This document shows, in pieces, positions 18,735 through 27,724 of a DNA stretch of 63,794 nucleotides. The notes below the pieces were generated by a model. The model saw only the letters and a list, made by a program, of their open reading frames with translations, had not been told where the DNA came from and did no database searches. The position numbers and the translations under genes were made by a program. Source of the stretch: an uncultured Erwinia sp. (lineage in GTDB: Bacteria; Pseudomonadota; Gammaproteobacteria; Enterobacterales; Enterobacteriaceae); NCBI GenBank assembly GCA_913775305.1, contig CAJYIY010000093.1:1-63794 (forward strand), in the 5' to 3' direction. How positions within the stretch are numbered: the stretch's first letter is position 1; each line of letters starts with the position of its first letter.

Positions 18735-19763
18735 ATGAATAACAAGACTGCAAAAGTGACCATCAGCGATGTCGCCAGAGAGGCTCGCACCGGCAAAACC
18801 AGCGTTTCCCGCTATCTGAACGGTGAATTCAGCGTGCTTTCAGACGATCTGAAACAGCGTATTGAAGCCGCTATCCGCACGCTTAACTACCGTCCCAGCC
18901 AGATGGCACGCGGCCTGAAGCGTGGCCGGACCCGCCTGATTGGCCTGATTATCGCGGATATCACCAATCCCTATTCCGTGGATGTACTGAGCGGCATTGA
19001 GTCCGCCTGCCGCAGCCACGGCTTCACGCTGCTGATGTGCAACACCAATAACGAAATCGACCTTGAGCAGTACTATCTGAATCTGCTGAACAGCTATCAG
19101 GTTGAAGGCATTGTGGTCAACGCGGTGGGGATGCGCGAGGAGGCGCTGAATCAGCTGCAGAAATCGCTGCTGCCGATGGTGCTTATCGACCGAAAAATAC
19201 CGGACTTTGCCTGTGATGTGGTCGGGCTGGATAACCGCGCGGCCGCGCTGCAGGCCACCGAACATCTGCTGTCGCAGGGTTACCGCGCGCTGCTGTTTAT
19301 CAGCGAGCCGCTGGGCATGGTCAACACCCGACTGGAGCGTATTCACGCCTTCCGTGAACGCATGGCGCTGCAGCCGGCGCTGATTGCTGAACAGGCCGAA
19401 GTCAGGCTGGACGATGAGGCACGCATGGAGCAGGTGCTGAGCGAATTTTACCAGCGTCATCAGGGCGCGCCCTGCGCGGTGATGGCCGTTAATGGTTCGC
19501 TGACGCTACAGGTTGCCCGCGCGCTGCGTCGGCTGAATCTTCGCTGGGGTGAACAGCTGGGCCTGCTGGGCTTTGATGAGCTGGAGTGGGCGGAGCTGGC
19601 GGGCGTTGGCATTACCACGCTGAAGCAGCCGACCTGGCAGATTGGCTATGCCGCGCTGGAGCAGCTCATCAGCCGGATCGAGGGCGGAGAACAGCCGCTT
19701 TACGAGCAGGTCTTTGCCGGAGAATTAGTGGTGCGTGGCTCAACGCAGCCGATCGCCCGCTAG
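18735..19763 (+). CDS. ptxS: LacI-family regulator of 2-ketogluconate genes, PtxS-like
   Basis: A 342-residue LacI-family protein. The helix-turn-helix VTISDVAREARTGKTSVSRY is at the N-terminus, the hinge region contains RPSQMARGLKRGRTRLIGL, and a periplasmic-binding-protein fold follows for effector. The block MARGLKRGRTRLIG and the gene order ptxS-kguE-kguK-kguT-kguD match Pseudomonas PtxS, which represses the kgu operon and is relieved by 2-ketogluconate. The start at 18735 has AGGGA upstream and matches the family; longer readings are unsupported. A PtxS-type operator sits 128 bp after its stop. Confidence 0.85.
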   Translation: MNNKTAKVTISDVAREARTGKTSVSRYLNGEFSVLSDDLKQRIEAAIRTLNYRPSQMARGLKRGRTRLIGLIIADITNPYSVDVLSGIESACRSHGFTLLMCNTNNEIDLEQYYLNLLNSYQVEGIVVNAVGMREEALNQLQKSLLPMVLIDRKIPDFACDVVGLDNRAAALQATEHLLSQGYRALLFISEPLGMVNTRLERIHAFRERMALQPALIAEQAEVRLDDEARMEQVLSEFYQRHQGAPCAVMAVNGSLTLQVARALRRLNLRWGEQLGLLGFDELEWAELAGVGITTLKQPTWQIGYAALEQLISRIEGGEQPLYEQVFAGELVVRGSTQPIAR

Positions 19764-19785
19764 TCAGATTTTCTCTTTACCAGCC

Positions 19786-19801
19786 GCGGCGCATGCGCCG
19801 C
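19786..19801. terminator. Palindromic hairpin after ptxS
   Basis: GCGGCGCATGCGCCGC is a perfect 16-bp palindrome located 23 bp after the ptxS stop. It could fold as a 6-bp stem with a CATG loop. Only a T/C-rich stretch follows, so it may be a weak terminator or a protein site. Confidence 0.35.
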
Positions 19802-19850
19802 TGTACATCTTCCCCTCTGTCAGTGATTTCCTGGCAAAAAACGTTTACTC

Positions 19851-19866
19851 CGTGAGCACGATCATA
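19851..19866. promoter_or_regulatory. Candidate CRP site upstream of kguE
   Basis: CGTGAGCACGATCATA fits TGTGA-N6-TCACA at 8 of 10 informative positions. It lies 25 bp before the PtxS-type operator and about 90 bp before the kguE start, a position that suits activation of a carbon-source operon. Confidence 0.4.
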
Positions 19867-19890
19867 AAATCCCGCTTTGGTACTTTCCTT

Positions 19891-19904
19891 TGGAACCGGT
19901 TCCA
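19891..19904. promoter_or_regulatory. PtxS-type operator
   Basis: TGGAACCGGTTCCA is a perfect 14-bp palindrome with the central CCGG of the Pseudomonas PtxS target TGAAACCGGTTTCA, differing at one position per half. It lies between ptxS and kguE, 45 bp before the kguE GTG, where binding would block transcription of kguEKTD. Confidence 0.75.
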
Positions 19905-19948
19905 TTTAACGTTTTTTCATCACATCGGATGCATTGCCCGGAGAAACC

Positions 19949-20698
19949 GTGAAAAGAGACGTTATCGTTGTTACCGCCGCCTACGGCAACCAGCAGGTGC
20001 GTGAGATGGGCGGCCAGCAGGCGCTGCTGCCGGTGATTGCCGCAGCAGGTGCAGATGGCGTGGAAATTCGCCGTGAGCTACTGAATAAACCTGAACTGGC
20101 GCAGTTATCGGCGTTGGGCGCGGATATTGCCGGGAAAAACCTGATCGCTTTCTATTCGGTGCCTGAAGCGTTGTTTACGGACGAAGGCACGCTGAACCCG
20201 AATCTGGAGCAACACCTGGCGGAAGCGGAGCAGCTCAACGCCCGGCTGATAAAGTATTCTCTGGGCAACTATCGTCGGGGCTCAGACAGCAGCGAACTGC
20301 GCAGCAGGCTGGCCGGAAAGAACGTGCAGCTGGTGGTGGAAAACGATCAGACCGGGTACGGCCGATTCGCCGCCTTCGATACCTTTTTCCATGCCGATGG
20401 TGAAAGCCGCATCTGCCACGGCATGACCTTTGATACCGGCAACTGGCTGTGGGTGGGCGACAGGCCACTGCCGGCAGCGGAAAGCCTGAGCCGCTACGTC
20501 AGCTACATCCACGTCAAGGCGGCAGTGCCGCACGGCGACAGCTGGCGCGCCATCCCGCTGGACGAGGCCGATAACCTGTGGCGCGAGACGCTCGCCCTGC
20601 TGCCGGCTGACGCGCCACGCGCCATTGAATTTCCACTGGAAGGATCCGACCTGGTGGCGGTCACCCGTCACTATGTTGACCTGCTGCGCGAGGTATAA
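19949..20698 (+). CDS. kguE: 2-ketogluconate utilisation epimerase/isomerase-like KguE
   Basis: A 249-residue TIM-barrel protein of the AP-endonuclease-2/sugar isomerase superfamily. The barrel and metal-site regions show VEIRRELL, VVENDQT, FDTGNWLW and YIHVKAA. It is the first gene of the kgu operon; in Pseudomonas the exact reaction of KguE is not firmly established. The GTG at 19949 is chosen because GGAG lies 6 nt upstream; a TTG 15 bp earlier is open but without a ribosome site. It ends 3 bp before kguK. Confidence 0.85.
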   Translation: MKRDVIVVTAAYGNQQVREMGGQQALLPVIAAAGADGVEIRRELLNKPELAQLSALGADIAGKNLIAFYSVPEALFTDEGTLNPNLEQHLAEAEQLNARLIKYSLGNYRRGSDSSELRSRLAGKNVQLVVENDQTGYGRFAAFDTFFHADGESRICHGMTFDTGNWLWVGDRPLPAAESLSRYVSYIHVKAAVPHGDSWRAIPLDEADNLWRETLALLPADAPRAIEFPLEGSDLVAVTRHYVDLLREV

Positions 20699-20701
20699 AT
20701 C

Positions 20702-21655
20702 ATGACTACTCATGCCAACGGCACGCTGGATGTCGTTACGATCGGTGAAGCCATGGCGATGTTTGTCGCGGCGGAAAGCGGCGACCTCGCGCTGGTTGAA
20801 AAATTTACCAAACGCATTGCTGGTGCCGAGCTGAACGTGGCAATTGGTCTGGCACGTCTCGGCCTGAAGGTGGGCTGGGTCAGCCGTATCGGCGATGACG
20901 CCTTTGGTCGCTTTACCTGTCAGCAGCTGGACCGGGAAGGCGTTGATCGCCAGCAGGTGACAATTGATGCGCGTTTCCCCACCGGCTTTCAGCTGAAGTC
21001 AAAGGTGGACGATGGCTCCGATCCGCTGGTGGAGTATTTCCGCAAAGGCTCTGCCGCCAGCCATCTTTCCTGCGATGACTTTAACCGCGACTATTTTGGT
21101 GCTGCACGTCACCTGCACCTCAGCGGCGTTGCCGCTGCGCTCTCCGACAGCTCGCTTTTGCTGTCAAAATATGCCGCGAAGGAGATGAAAGCGATGGGCA
21201 AAACCCTGTCGTTCGATCCCAATCTGCGGCCGGTGCTGTGGTCCAGCGAACAGGAGATGGTCAGGCAGCTGAACGAACTGGCCTCCTACGCCGACTGGGT
21301 TTTGCCGGGCATCAAAGAGGGAAAAATCCTCACCGGCTACGACCAGCCGGAAGCCATCGCCGACTTTTATCTGGCGATGGGCGTGAAGGCCGTAATCATT
21401 AAGACCGGCTGCGACGGCGCGTGGTTTAAAACCGCAGACGGCATAAAAGATCGGGTTCCGGCGGTAAAAACCACCCACGTTGTGGATACCGTCGGTGCCG
21501 GAGATGGCTTCGCAGTCGGGACGATCAGCGCCCTGCTGGAAGGAAAATCGCTGCCGGCGGCCATCCGTCGCGGCAATAAAATCGGTTCGCTGGCAATACA
21601 GGCAATCGGTGACAGCGAAGGACTGCCAACCCGGGCCGCACTGGGTGATTTTTAA
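20702..21655 (+). CDS. kguK: 2-ketogluconate kinase
   Basis: A 317-residue PfkB-family sugar kinase. N-terminal motif GEAMAMFVA, glycine-rich AGAELNVAIGLARLGLKVGW and the C-terminal signature DTVGAGDGFAVG with the catalytic Asp are visible. It is inferred to phosphorylate 2-keto-D-gluconate to 2-keto-6-phosphogluconate for KguD, based on the operon. The fold is shared with KdgK (2-keto-3-deoxygluconate kinase), so substrate specificity rests on context. Confidence 0.87.
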   Translation: MTTHANGTLDVVTIGEAMAMFVAAESGDLALVEKFTKRIAGAELNVAIGLARLGLKVGWVSRIGDDAFGRFTCQQLDREGVDRQQVTIDARFPTGFQLKSKVDDGSDPLVEYFRKGSAASHLSCDDFNRDYFGAARHLHLSGVAAALSDSSLLLSKYAAKEMKAMGKTLSFDPNLRPVLWSSEQEMVRQLNELASYADWVLPGIKEGKILTGYDQPEAIADFYLAMGVKAVIIKTGCDGAWFKTADGIKDRVPAVKTTHVVDTVGAGDGFAVGTISALLEGKSLPAAIRRGNKIGSLAIQAIGDSEGLPTRAALGDF

Positions 21656-21737
21656 CCCTGACTGCTGTCTGGAAACATAACATCACCACATCGTTCCCCT
21701 ACAGAACAGAATGTGGCCCCTCAACAGAGGAAACACC

Positions 21738-23030
21738 ATGAACGAGCAGACTAAGCAGACAATCGCGCCAAAACGCTGGTGGTATATCATGCCCATCGTG
21801 TTTATCACCTACAGCCTGGCGTATCTGGACAGGGCGAACTTCAGCTTCGCCTCCGCCGCAGGGATTAATGAGGATCTCGGCATCACCAAAGGTATTTCAT
21901 CCCTGCTTGGTGCGCTGTTTTTCCTTGGCTACTTCTTTTTCCAGATCCCCGGTGCGATCTATGCCGAGCGCCGCAGCGTAAAAAAACTGGTGTTCTGGTG
22001 TCTGATTTTGTGGGGCGGATGCGCCTCGCTGACCGGGATGGTGAGCAATATTCCGATGCTGGCGATAATCCGCTTTACGCTCGGCGTGGTAGAGGCGGCG
22101 GTGATGCCGGCGATGCTGATTTACATCAGTAACTGGTTTACCAAATCCGAGCGTTCACGGGCCAATACCTTCCTGATCCTCGGCAATCCGGTGACCGTGC
22201 TGTGGATGTCGGTGGTTTCCGGCTATCTGATTAACGCTTTTGGCTGGCGTGAAATGTTTATCATTGAAGGCTTCCCGGCGGTGCTCTGGGCGGTTGCCTG
22301 GTGGTTCCTGGTACAGGATAAGCCCTCGCAGGCGAAGTGGCTGAGCGATGCCGAGAAAGCCGCATTACAGGCACAGCTGCAAAAAGAGCAGGAAAATCTG
22401 AAAGCGGTGCGCAACTACGCTGAAGCGTTCAAGTCGCGTAACGTCATCCTGCTGTGCGCTCAGTACTTTGCGTGGAGCATCGGTGTGTACGGTTTTGTCT
22501 TGTGGCTGCCGTCGATTCTGCGTAACGGCTCGCAGATGGGGATCGTTGAAGCCGGATGGCTGTCGGCGGTGCCATATCTGGCGGCGACCATTGCGATGAT
22601 CGTGGTGTCCTGGGCCTCCGATAAGTTACAAAACCGCAAATTGTTTGTCTGGCCGTTACTGTTGATAGGCGCACTGGCCTTTTTAGGTTCATATTTGGTG
22701 GGGCCGGGTCACTTCTGGCTTTCCTATGCGCTGCTGGTCATTGCCGGTGCATCAATGTACGCACCGTACGGTCCTTTCTTTGCCATTATTCCGGAGATGC
22801 TGCCGCGCAACGTTGCCGGAGGCGCGATGGCACTGATTAACTCAATGGGTGCGCTGGGTTCATTCCTCGGCTCATGGGTCGTGGGCTATCTCAACGGTGC
22901 CACCGGAAGTCCATCTGCATCCTATATTTTTATGGGCAGCGCGCTGCTGGTTGCCGTATGGCTGACGCTGATCGTCAAACCGTCGCAGGACCGGCAGGCT
23001 CCACTGCCCCATGATGTCAAACATGCTTAA
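21738..23030 (+). CDS. kguT: 2-ketogluconate transporter KguT (MFS)
   Basis: A 430-residue major facilitator of the anion:cation symporter family with 12 expected membrane spans. The signature LAYLDRANFSFASA follows TM1. It carries 2-ketogluconate across the inner membrane in the inferred pathway. The start is ATG 21738 with AGAGGAAAC upstream; nine earlier codons are open but unsupported. A central cytoplasmic loop (KPSQAKWLSDAEKAALQAQL) separates the two halves, as usual for this family. Confidence 0.87.
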   Translation: MNEQTKQTIAPKRWWYIMPIVFITYSLAYLDRANFSFASAAGINEDLGITKGISSLLGALFFLGYFFFQIPGAIYAERRSVKKLVFWCLILWGGCASLTGMVSNIPMLAIIRFTLGVVEAAVMPAMLIYISNWFTKSERSRANTFLILGNPVTVLWMSVVSGYLINAFGWREMFIIEGFPAVLWAVAWWFLVQDKPSQAKWLSDAEKAALQAQLQKEQENLKAVRNYAEAFKSRNVILLCAQYFAWSIGVYGFVLWLPSILRNGSQMGIVEAGWLSAVPYLAATIAMIVVSWASDKLQNRKLFVWPLLLIGALAFLGSYLVGPGHFWLSYALLVIAGASMYAPYGPFFAIIPEMLPRNVAGGAMALINSMGALGSFLGSWVVGYLNGATGSPSASYIFMGSALLVAVWLTLIVKPSQDRQAPLPHDVKHA

Positions 23031-23032
23031 TG

Positions 23033-23060
23033 TAAAACGGGTCAATGCCGGCCCGTTTCA
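23033..23060 (+). terminator. Hairpin between kguT and kguD
   Basis: AAACGGG pairs with CCCGTTT around a 10-nt loop, just after the kguT stop. With only a TTT following it may attenuate or stabilise the transcript rather than end it. Confidence 0.35.
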
Positions 23061-23083
23061 CTGTACTGAACAGGGAGAACCGT

Positions 23084-24064
23084 ATGAAACCGTCTGTGGT
23101 GCTGTATAAGTCGTTACCGGAGGATCTGCGTGCGCGGCTGGATGCACATTTCAACGTGACCGCAATTAACGGCTTAACCCCAGAAAACATCGCCGCTCAT
23201 GCTGAGGCTTTTCGTCAGGCGGAGGGTATCCTCGGTTCCGGCGGCAGGGTCGATGCCGAATTTCTGCAGCATGCCCCTAAGCTGCGAGCAGCCTCCACGG
23301 TATCCGTGGGGTATGACAATTTCGATGTGGCGGCGCTGAACGAGAAGGGCATTGTATTAATGCATACTCCCACCGTACTGACTGAAACCGTTGCGGATAC
23401 CATGATGGCGCTGGTACTGAGCAGCGCCCGCCGGGTGGTGGAAATGGCAGAGCGGGTGAAGGCCGGAGAGTGGCAGAAAAACATCGGGCCTGACTGGTTC
23501 GGCATCGATGTACATCATAAAAAACTGGGCATCCTCGGCATGGGCCGCATCGGTCTGGCGCTGGCACAGCGGGCGCATCTCGGCTTCAGCATGCCGATCC
23601 TTTATAACGCCCGTAAGCCGCATCAGGAAGCGGAAGATCGTTTTGATGCACGGTACTGCGATCTTGATACGTTGCTGGCGGAGTCTGATTTCCTCTGTAT
23701 CAGCCTGCCCCTGACCGCTGAAACCCACCATCTGATTGGCCGTGAGCAGCTGGCAAAAATGAAGCCGAGCGCCATCTTGATTAACGCGGGCCGCGGTCCG
23801 GTGGTGGATGAGCAGGCGCTGACGGAAGCACTGAAGGATGGCACAATTTTCGCGGCCGGTCTGGATGTGTTCGAGCAGGAGCCACTGCCGGTGAATTCCG
23901 AGCTGCTGACGCTGCGCAACGTGGTGCCGCTACCCCATATTGGTTCAGCCACGCATGAGACCCGTTACGGCATGGCGCGGGATGCGGTGGATAACTTGAT
24001 TGCGGCGCTGACGGGTAAGGTTGAGAAGAACTGTGTGAATCCGCAGGTGCTGAAACAAGGCTGA
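23084..24064 (+). CDS. kguD: 2-ketogluconate (6-phosphate) reductase
   Basis: A 326-residue D-2-hydroxyacid dehydrogenase. The NAD(P) fold shows [15 protein letters not shown], and the catalytic triad is Arg in [10 protein letters not shown], Glu in [10 protein letters not shown] and His in [12 protein letters not shown]. In the kgu pathway it reduces 2-keto-6-phosphogluconate to 6-phosphogluconate, feeding the Entner-Doudoroff and pentose phosphate routes. GhrB-type glyoxylate/2-ketoaldonate reductases have the same fold, so the phosphorylated substrate is inferred from kguK. The start is ATG 23084 with AGGGAGAA. Confidence 0.87.
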   Translation: MKPSVVLYKSLPEDLRARLDAHFNVTAINGLTPENIAAHAEAFRQAEGILGSGGRVDAEFLQHAPKLRAASTVSVGYDNFDVAALNEKGIVLMHTPTVLTETVADTMMALVLSSARRVVEMAERVKAGEWQKNIGPDWFGIDVHHKKLGILGMGRIGLALAQRAHLGFSMPILYNARKPHQEAEDRFDARYCDLDTLLAESDFLCISLPLTAETHHLIGREQLAKMKPSAILINAGRGPVVDEQALTEALKDGTIFAAGLDVFEQEPLPVNSELLTLRNVVPLPHIGSATHETRYGMARDAVDNLIAALTGKVEKNCVNPQVLKQG

Positions 24065-24145
24065 TTGCCTGTCGATTGGAGCGTTGCTGGTGAGTTCAGC
24101 TTGCGGCAACGCAATGATTCGAAAGGGGAGCCGTTACGGGACCGG

Positions 24146-24388
24146 CTAGGGCCGAATGAACCGCACATAAATAAACCGCACGATATAGAACTCCAGCGCA
24201 CCCAGCAGCAAAAACCACAGACAAAACACCAGCGTATAAAGCTGGCCGATATCTTCCAGATGAAATATTTCCATCAGCCTGCGCGTCAGCGTCAGACCAA
24301 ACCACGGCGCGGGCAGCAGCAGCGCGGAAAGAAAGCCGAACAACAGCGTGCTCAGCGGCATCAAAAAGGTTTCAAACGGACTTTTCAT
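24146..24388 (-). CDS. ybdJ: DUF1158 inner-membrane protein YbdJ
   Basis: An 80-residue protein with two hydrophobic helices (TLLFGFLSALLLPAP; LVFCLWFLLLGALEFYIV) joined by a short loop, clearly alike E. coli YbdJ (QLYTLVFCLWFLLLGA region). Function unknown. GGAAGA precedes the ATG. It lies 61 bp after the LysR-type gene on the same strand, so it may be in its transcript. Confidence 0.85.
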   Translation of the reverse strand: MKSPFETFLMPLSTLLFGFLSALLLPAPWFGLTLTRRLMEIFHLEDIGQLYTLVFCLWFLLLGALEFYIVRFIYVRFIRP

Positions 24389-24449
24389 TATTCTTCCGGC
24401 AGGTAAACAGTAGCGCTATTTTCATCGATCCCTCCCGCAGGTTCAATCC

Positions 24450-25337
24450 TTAAACCGCCAGTGCTGGCGGCAGCTGTTGGTGCAGCCAGGCAATAAAGCT
24501 GCTGCGTTTTTCCGACGGACTGAGATCCTGACGCCACAGCAGATAGATCGGGCGGCTGGCCTGCTGCCACTGTTGTAACACCGGGATCAGTCTTCCGGCA
24601 GCGATATCTTCTGCCAGCAGGATTTCCGGTTGCAGCACCAGCCCGGCTCCGGCCAGCGCCGCCTGACGCAGGGCCTGGCCGTCGTTACAAATAAAATGGC
24701 TGTCGGCAGGCCAGAACACATCGCCCAGCTGCCAGGCATTGCTTTTATTCCACGCCATATTGGCGAGGCAGCGATGCTGGTATAGCGCCTCCGGCGTTTG
24801 CGGGGTCCCGTGCTTCGCCAGGTAGTCCGGCGTGGCACAGACCACCATACGGTAATCGCCAATTTTTTTCGCCACCAGCGGTTCGGCCGAATTGAGGTTG
24901 CCAATACGAATAGCAAAATCAAATCCTTCGCCGACCAGATCGACATAGCTGTCGCTGAGATCCAGTGCGATCCGCACCTGCGGATAGTTCAGCTGATAGC
25001 GGGCCAGCAGGGCGGCGATCGCCGCCGATCCCAGATTCAGCGGCGCGCTGATCCGCAGCAGTCCAGAAGGCGTGCGTTTCATATTTTCCACCGTATCTTC
25101 CGCCTGCCGCAGTTGAGCCAGCGCGGCTTTGCACTGCTGATAGTAGCTTTCCCCCGCTTCAGTCAGATGCTGACGGCGGGTATTGCGCTGCAACAAACGG
25201 CTGTCCAGCGACTTTTCCAGCTGGCGCACATGCTTGCCGACCATCACCGCGCTGATATCCAGACGACGTGCGGCCTCGCTGAAGTTGCCGCACTCCACCG
25301 CGCAGATAAAGGCTTCAATGCTGCGTAATTTATCCAT
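24450..25337 (-). CDS. LysR-family transcriptional regulator
   Basis: A 295-residue LysR-type regulator: N-terminal winged helix (LRSIEAFICAVECGNFSEAA, then KHVRQLEKSL), then an effector-binding domain typical of the DsdC/AaeR-like subgroup that controls divergent oxidoreductases. The chosen start is the ATG at 25337; upstream codons are open but do not match the family. It is divergent from the SDR gene across 101 bp and probably regulates it. Effector unknown. Confidence 0.87.
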   Translation of the reverse strand: MDKLRSIEAFICAVECGNFSEAARRLDISAVMVGKHVRQLEKSLDSRLLQRNTRRQHLTEAGESYYQQCKAALAQLRQAEDTVENMKRTPSGLLRISAPLNLGSAAIAALLARYQLNYPQVRIALDLSDSYVDLVGEGFDFAIRIGNLNSAEPLVAKKIGDYRMVVCATPDYLAKHGTPQTPEALYQHRCLANMAWNKSNAWQLGDVFWPADSHFICNDGQALRQAALAGAGLVLQPEILLAEDIAAGRLIPVLQQWQQASRPIYLLWRQDLSPSEKRSSFIAWLHQQLPPALAV

Positions 25338-25438
25338 GATTACAAACCTGTGGTTCGGAGTTCTCAAAAGTATGGTCCATTTATCTTCCGCCGCCATGAC
25401 TTCATGATGGTGTAACCGTTATTGACAGAGGAAATTTG

Positions 25439-26035
25439 ATGAAAATTTTAGTGATCGGTGCATCGGGCACCGTTGGCAAGGGCATCGTTAACGAACTGAG
25501 CCGCGATAATCAGGTTATCCGCGTGGGGAAAAGCCGGGGTGACTATCAGGTGGATCTCAGCTGCGAAGAGAGCGTTCGCGCGCTGTTTGCCCAGACGGGG
25601 AACGTGGATGCGGTGATCTCTGCCACCGGCGGGGTTCACTTCGGTGCACTATCTGAAATGACCAGCGAGCAGTTCAACAGCGGCCTGCAGGATAAACTGA
25701 TGGGCCAGGTGCGGCTGGTGCTGATCGGCAAAGCGTTTGTCAATCCGGGTGGATCGTTCACCCTGACAACCGGCATTCTGGCACAGCAGCCAATCCGCAC
25801 CGGCGTCAACGCCACGGCGGTGAATGCCGCGCTGGAAGGCTTTGTCTTTGCTGCCGCCAATGAACTGCCGGGCCTGCGCATTAATGCGGTCAGCCCGACG
25901 GTGCTGACCGAGGCACTGGAAAGCTACGGCCCGTTCTTCCCCGGTTTTGAAAGCGCGCCTGCCAGCCGCGTGGCGCTGGCCTATCGCCGCAGCGTTGACG
26001 GTGTGGAAACCGGTAAAGTTTATCGCGTCTGGTAG
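25439..26035 (+). CDS. Lin1944-like atypical short-chain dehydrogenase
   Basis: A 198-residue protein with the SDR nucleotide-binding start GASGTVGKG and the SDR tail (RINAVSPTVLTEAL). Where active SDRs have YxxxK the sequence reads ATAVNAALEGF, so the catalytic Tyr and Lys are both absent. This fits the Lin1944-like SDR subgroup, which is known to lack the active-site residues and has no assigned function. It may bind NAD(P) as a sensor or regulator. Start ATG 25439 with AGAGGAAA. Divergent from a LysR regulator. Confidence 0.8.
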   Translation: MKILVIGASGTVGKGIVNELSRDNQVIRVGKSRGDYQVDLSCEESVRALFAQTGNVDAVISATGGVHFGALSEMTSEQFNSGLQDKLMGQVRLVLIGKAFVNPGGSFTLTTGILAQQPIRTGVNATAVNAALEGFVFAAANELPGLRINAVSPTVLTEALESYGPFFPGFESAPASRVALAYRRSVDGVETGKVYRVW

Positions 26036-26351
26036 CCGGTAATTATTTTGGGGAAAACGCTGCGCTAATCGGCGACATTTTCCCCCGTTCCATCGCGCTG
26101 ATTTATCCCCACGCTCTGTGTAACGCAGTAATTCTTCTAGAGTTTCCCGTCGTTAATCGCCTGCCAGAATAGCACCCGTTAAAAAGTATAGCCGGTGCTA
26201 TACTCAAATACATGATTTTGTTGTCTTTTTTTCTGGCGATTCGCGTGGTAGGATGCGCTTCACTTGAACAGACCGGCGGTTATTTTTTCGACATAACCTG
26301 GGGTTTTAACGATTTGGAAGGCACCCGTCGCTTTAAACCGGGATTAATACA
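26036..26351. other. mntP upstream region
   Basis: A 316-bp gap. It contains the MntR-like inverted repeat at 26185-26204 and a long 5' stretch of about 150 bp before the mntP ATG. The conserved GGGGAGUAG core of the yybP-ykoY manganese riboswitch, which sits in the E. coli mntP leader, could not be found. Confidence 0.5.
26185..26204. promoter_or_regulatory. Candidate MntR operator
   Basis: AGTATAGCCGGTGCTATACT is a perfect 8-bp inverted repeat with a 4-bp spacer. The E. coli MntR site has the same layout, AACATAGC-N4-GCTATGTT. MntR with manganese activates mntP in E. coli. The position, about 150 bp before the ATG, fits a promoter site. Confidence 0.6.
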
Positions 26352-26918
26352 ATGAACCTATACGCAACTCTGATTCTGGCTTTCGCAATGTCGATGGATG
26401 CTTTTGCTGCAGCCATTGGTAAAGGTGCAAGCCTGCATCGACCCGGTTTGAAAGAAGCCCTGCGCACCGGCCTGATTTTTGGTGTGATCGAAGCCCTGAC
26501 GCCGCTGGTTGGCTGGGCTATCGGCCTTGCCGCCAGCAAATACGTCATGGCGTGGGACCACTGGGTCGCGTTTGGTTTGCTGCTGATCCTCGGCGGACGC
26601 ATGGTGGTTGAAGGGATACGTAAAAAAGAGTGCCGGCCGGAAGAAGCTCCGCAGAGTCACGGTTTCTGGCTACTGGCCTGTACCGCCGTTGCTACCAGTC
26701 TGGATGCGATGGCCGTCGGCGTCGGGCTGGCATTCCTGCAGGTCAATATTGTGACCACCGCACTGGCGATCGGCGCTTCAACCATGATTATGGCCACCCT
26801 CGGTATTCTGCTGGGACGCTTCCTTGGCCCGGTGATGGGTAAATGGGCGGAAATTTTCGGTGGCGTGGTGCTGATTGGCATCGGTTGTAGTATTTTGTTC
26901 GAACATCTGGGCAAATAA
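26352..26918 (+). CDS. mntP: Manganese exporter MntP
   Basis: A 188-residue inner-membrane protein with six predicted spans arranged as two related halves, as in E. coli MntP (188 aa). Conserved acidic metal-site motifs are [16 protein letters not shown] in TM1 and [19 protein letters not shown] in TM4. It removes excess Mn(II) from the cytosol and protects against manganese toxicity. It is a single gene with its own leader and a MntR-like operator. Confidence 0.96.
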   Translation: MNLYATLILAFAMSMDAFAAAIGKGASLHRPGLKEALRTGLIFGVIEALTPLVGWAIGLAASKYVMAWDHWVAFGLLLILGGRMVVEGIRKKECRPEEAPQSHGFWLLACTAVATSLDAMAVGVGLAFLQVNIVTTALAIGASTMIMATLGILLGRFLGPVMGKWAEIFGGVVLIGIGCSILFEHLGK

Positions 26919-26953
26919 GCAGGGGCACGCCCGGTCACTGATGCGGGGCGACG

Positions 26954-27724
26954 ATGGCATTATCGGTAGTAGACTGGAACACCCGGAATAATATTGAGTG
27001 CGCACACCTCACCGCCTGCAACGCGGCTTTTCCGCTGCACACCCACGAAGAATATGTCATCAGCGCCAATCTCAGCGGAGTGGAACAGCTCACCCTGAAT
27101 GGCCAGACCCTGCCGGTCTTTGCCGGCGATATCACCATCTACAACCCTGAAACGCTACAGGCCTCGCGCTTTGGCGATACCCCGGTTGAGTTTTTCAGCG
27201 TGCATCTCCCTGCCGGTATTTTTGCCGATCTGACGGATCGCGTTTTGCCGATCTTGCATGAAGGCGTAATGCGCGATCCTCAACTGTTTACGGCGATCTG
27301 CGATTATGTTCGCTCTCCTGCCGAGGATCGGATCCAGCAGCAAAATCTGCTGTGGCTGACCCACTGTCTGTTGAAGCACGGCTGCGACAGCGAGATTGCG
27401 GCGGCACCGGCGGCTGTTGGCAGGGCGCTGGAATATATGCGCGATAACCTGACGGAAAAACTGACGCTGGACGGTCTGGCGGCGGCCAGCGGACTGAGCA
27501 AATATCACTTTGTACGCCAGTTTCGCCAGCAGGTTGGCGTGGCGCCGTTGCAATATCATATGCAGCTGCGTCTGCTGGCGGCGCGTAATCTGCTGCGTCA
27601 CCGCAACAGTACGCTGGACGTGGCGCATCAGCTTGGCTTCTACGATCAGAGCCACTTTATTAACAGCTTCCGTAAGATGATGGGCATCACGCCGCATCAT
27701 TATCTGCGCATTATCAGCCGATAA
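26954..27724 (+). CDS. AraC-family regulator with N-terminal cupin domain
   Basis: A 256-residue regulator: an N-terminal AraC_binding cupin (FPLHTHEEYVISANLSG) and two C-terminal helix-turn-helix motifs (LAAASGLSKYHFVRQFRQQ; VAHQLGFYDQSHFINSFRK). Its end overlaps the end of the convergent LysE-family gene by 11 bp. AraC-cupin/LysE pairs are common, and the regulator typically controls the exporter. Ribosome site weak (GGGG). Ligand unknown. Confidence 0.85.
   Translation: MALSVVDWNTRNNIECAHLTACNAAFPLHTHEEYVISANLSGVEQLTLNGQTLPVFAGDITIYNPETLQASRFGDTPVEFFSVHLPAGIFADLTDRVLPILHEGVMRDPQLFTAICDYVRSPAEDRIQQQNLLWLTHCLLKHGCDSEIAAAPAAVGRALEYMRDNLTEKLTLDGLAAASGLSKYHFVRQFRQQVGVAPLQYHMQLRLLAARNLLRHRNSTLDVAHQLGFYDQSHFINSFRKMMGITPHHYLRIISR

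Noticed and set aside
26200..26351. yybP-ykoY riboswitch before mntP
   Set aside because: Expected by analogy with E. coli, but the conserved GGGGAGUAG core could not be located by eye, so it is not annotated.
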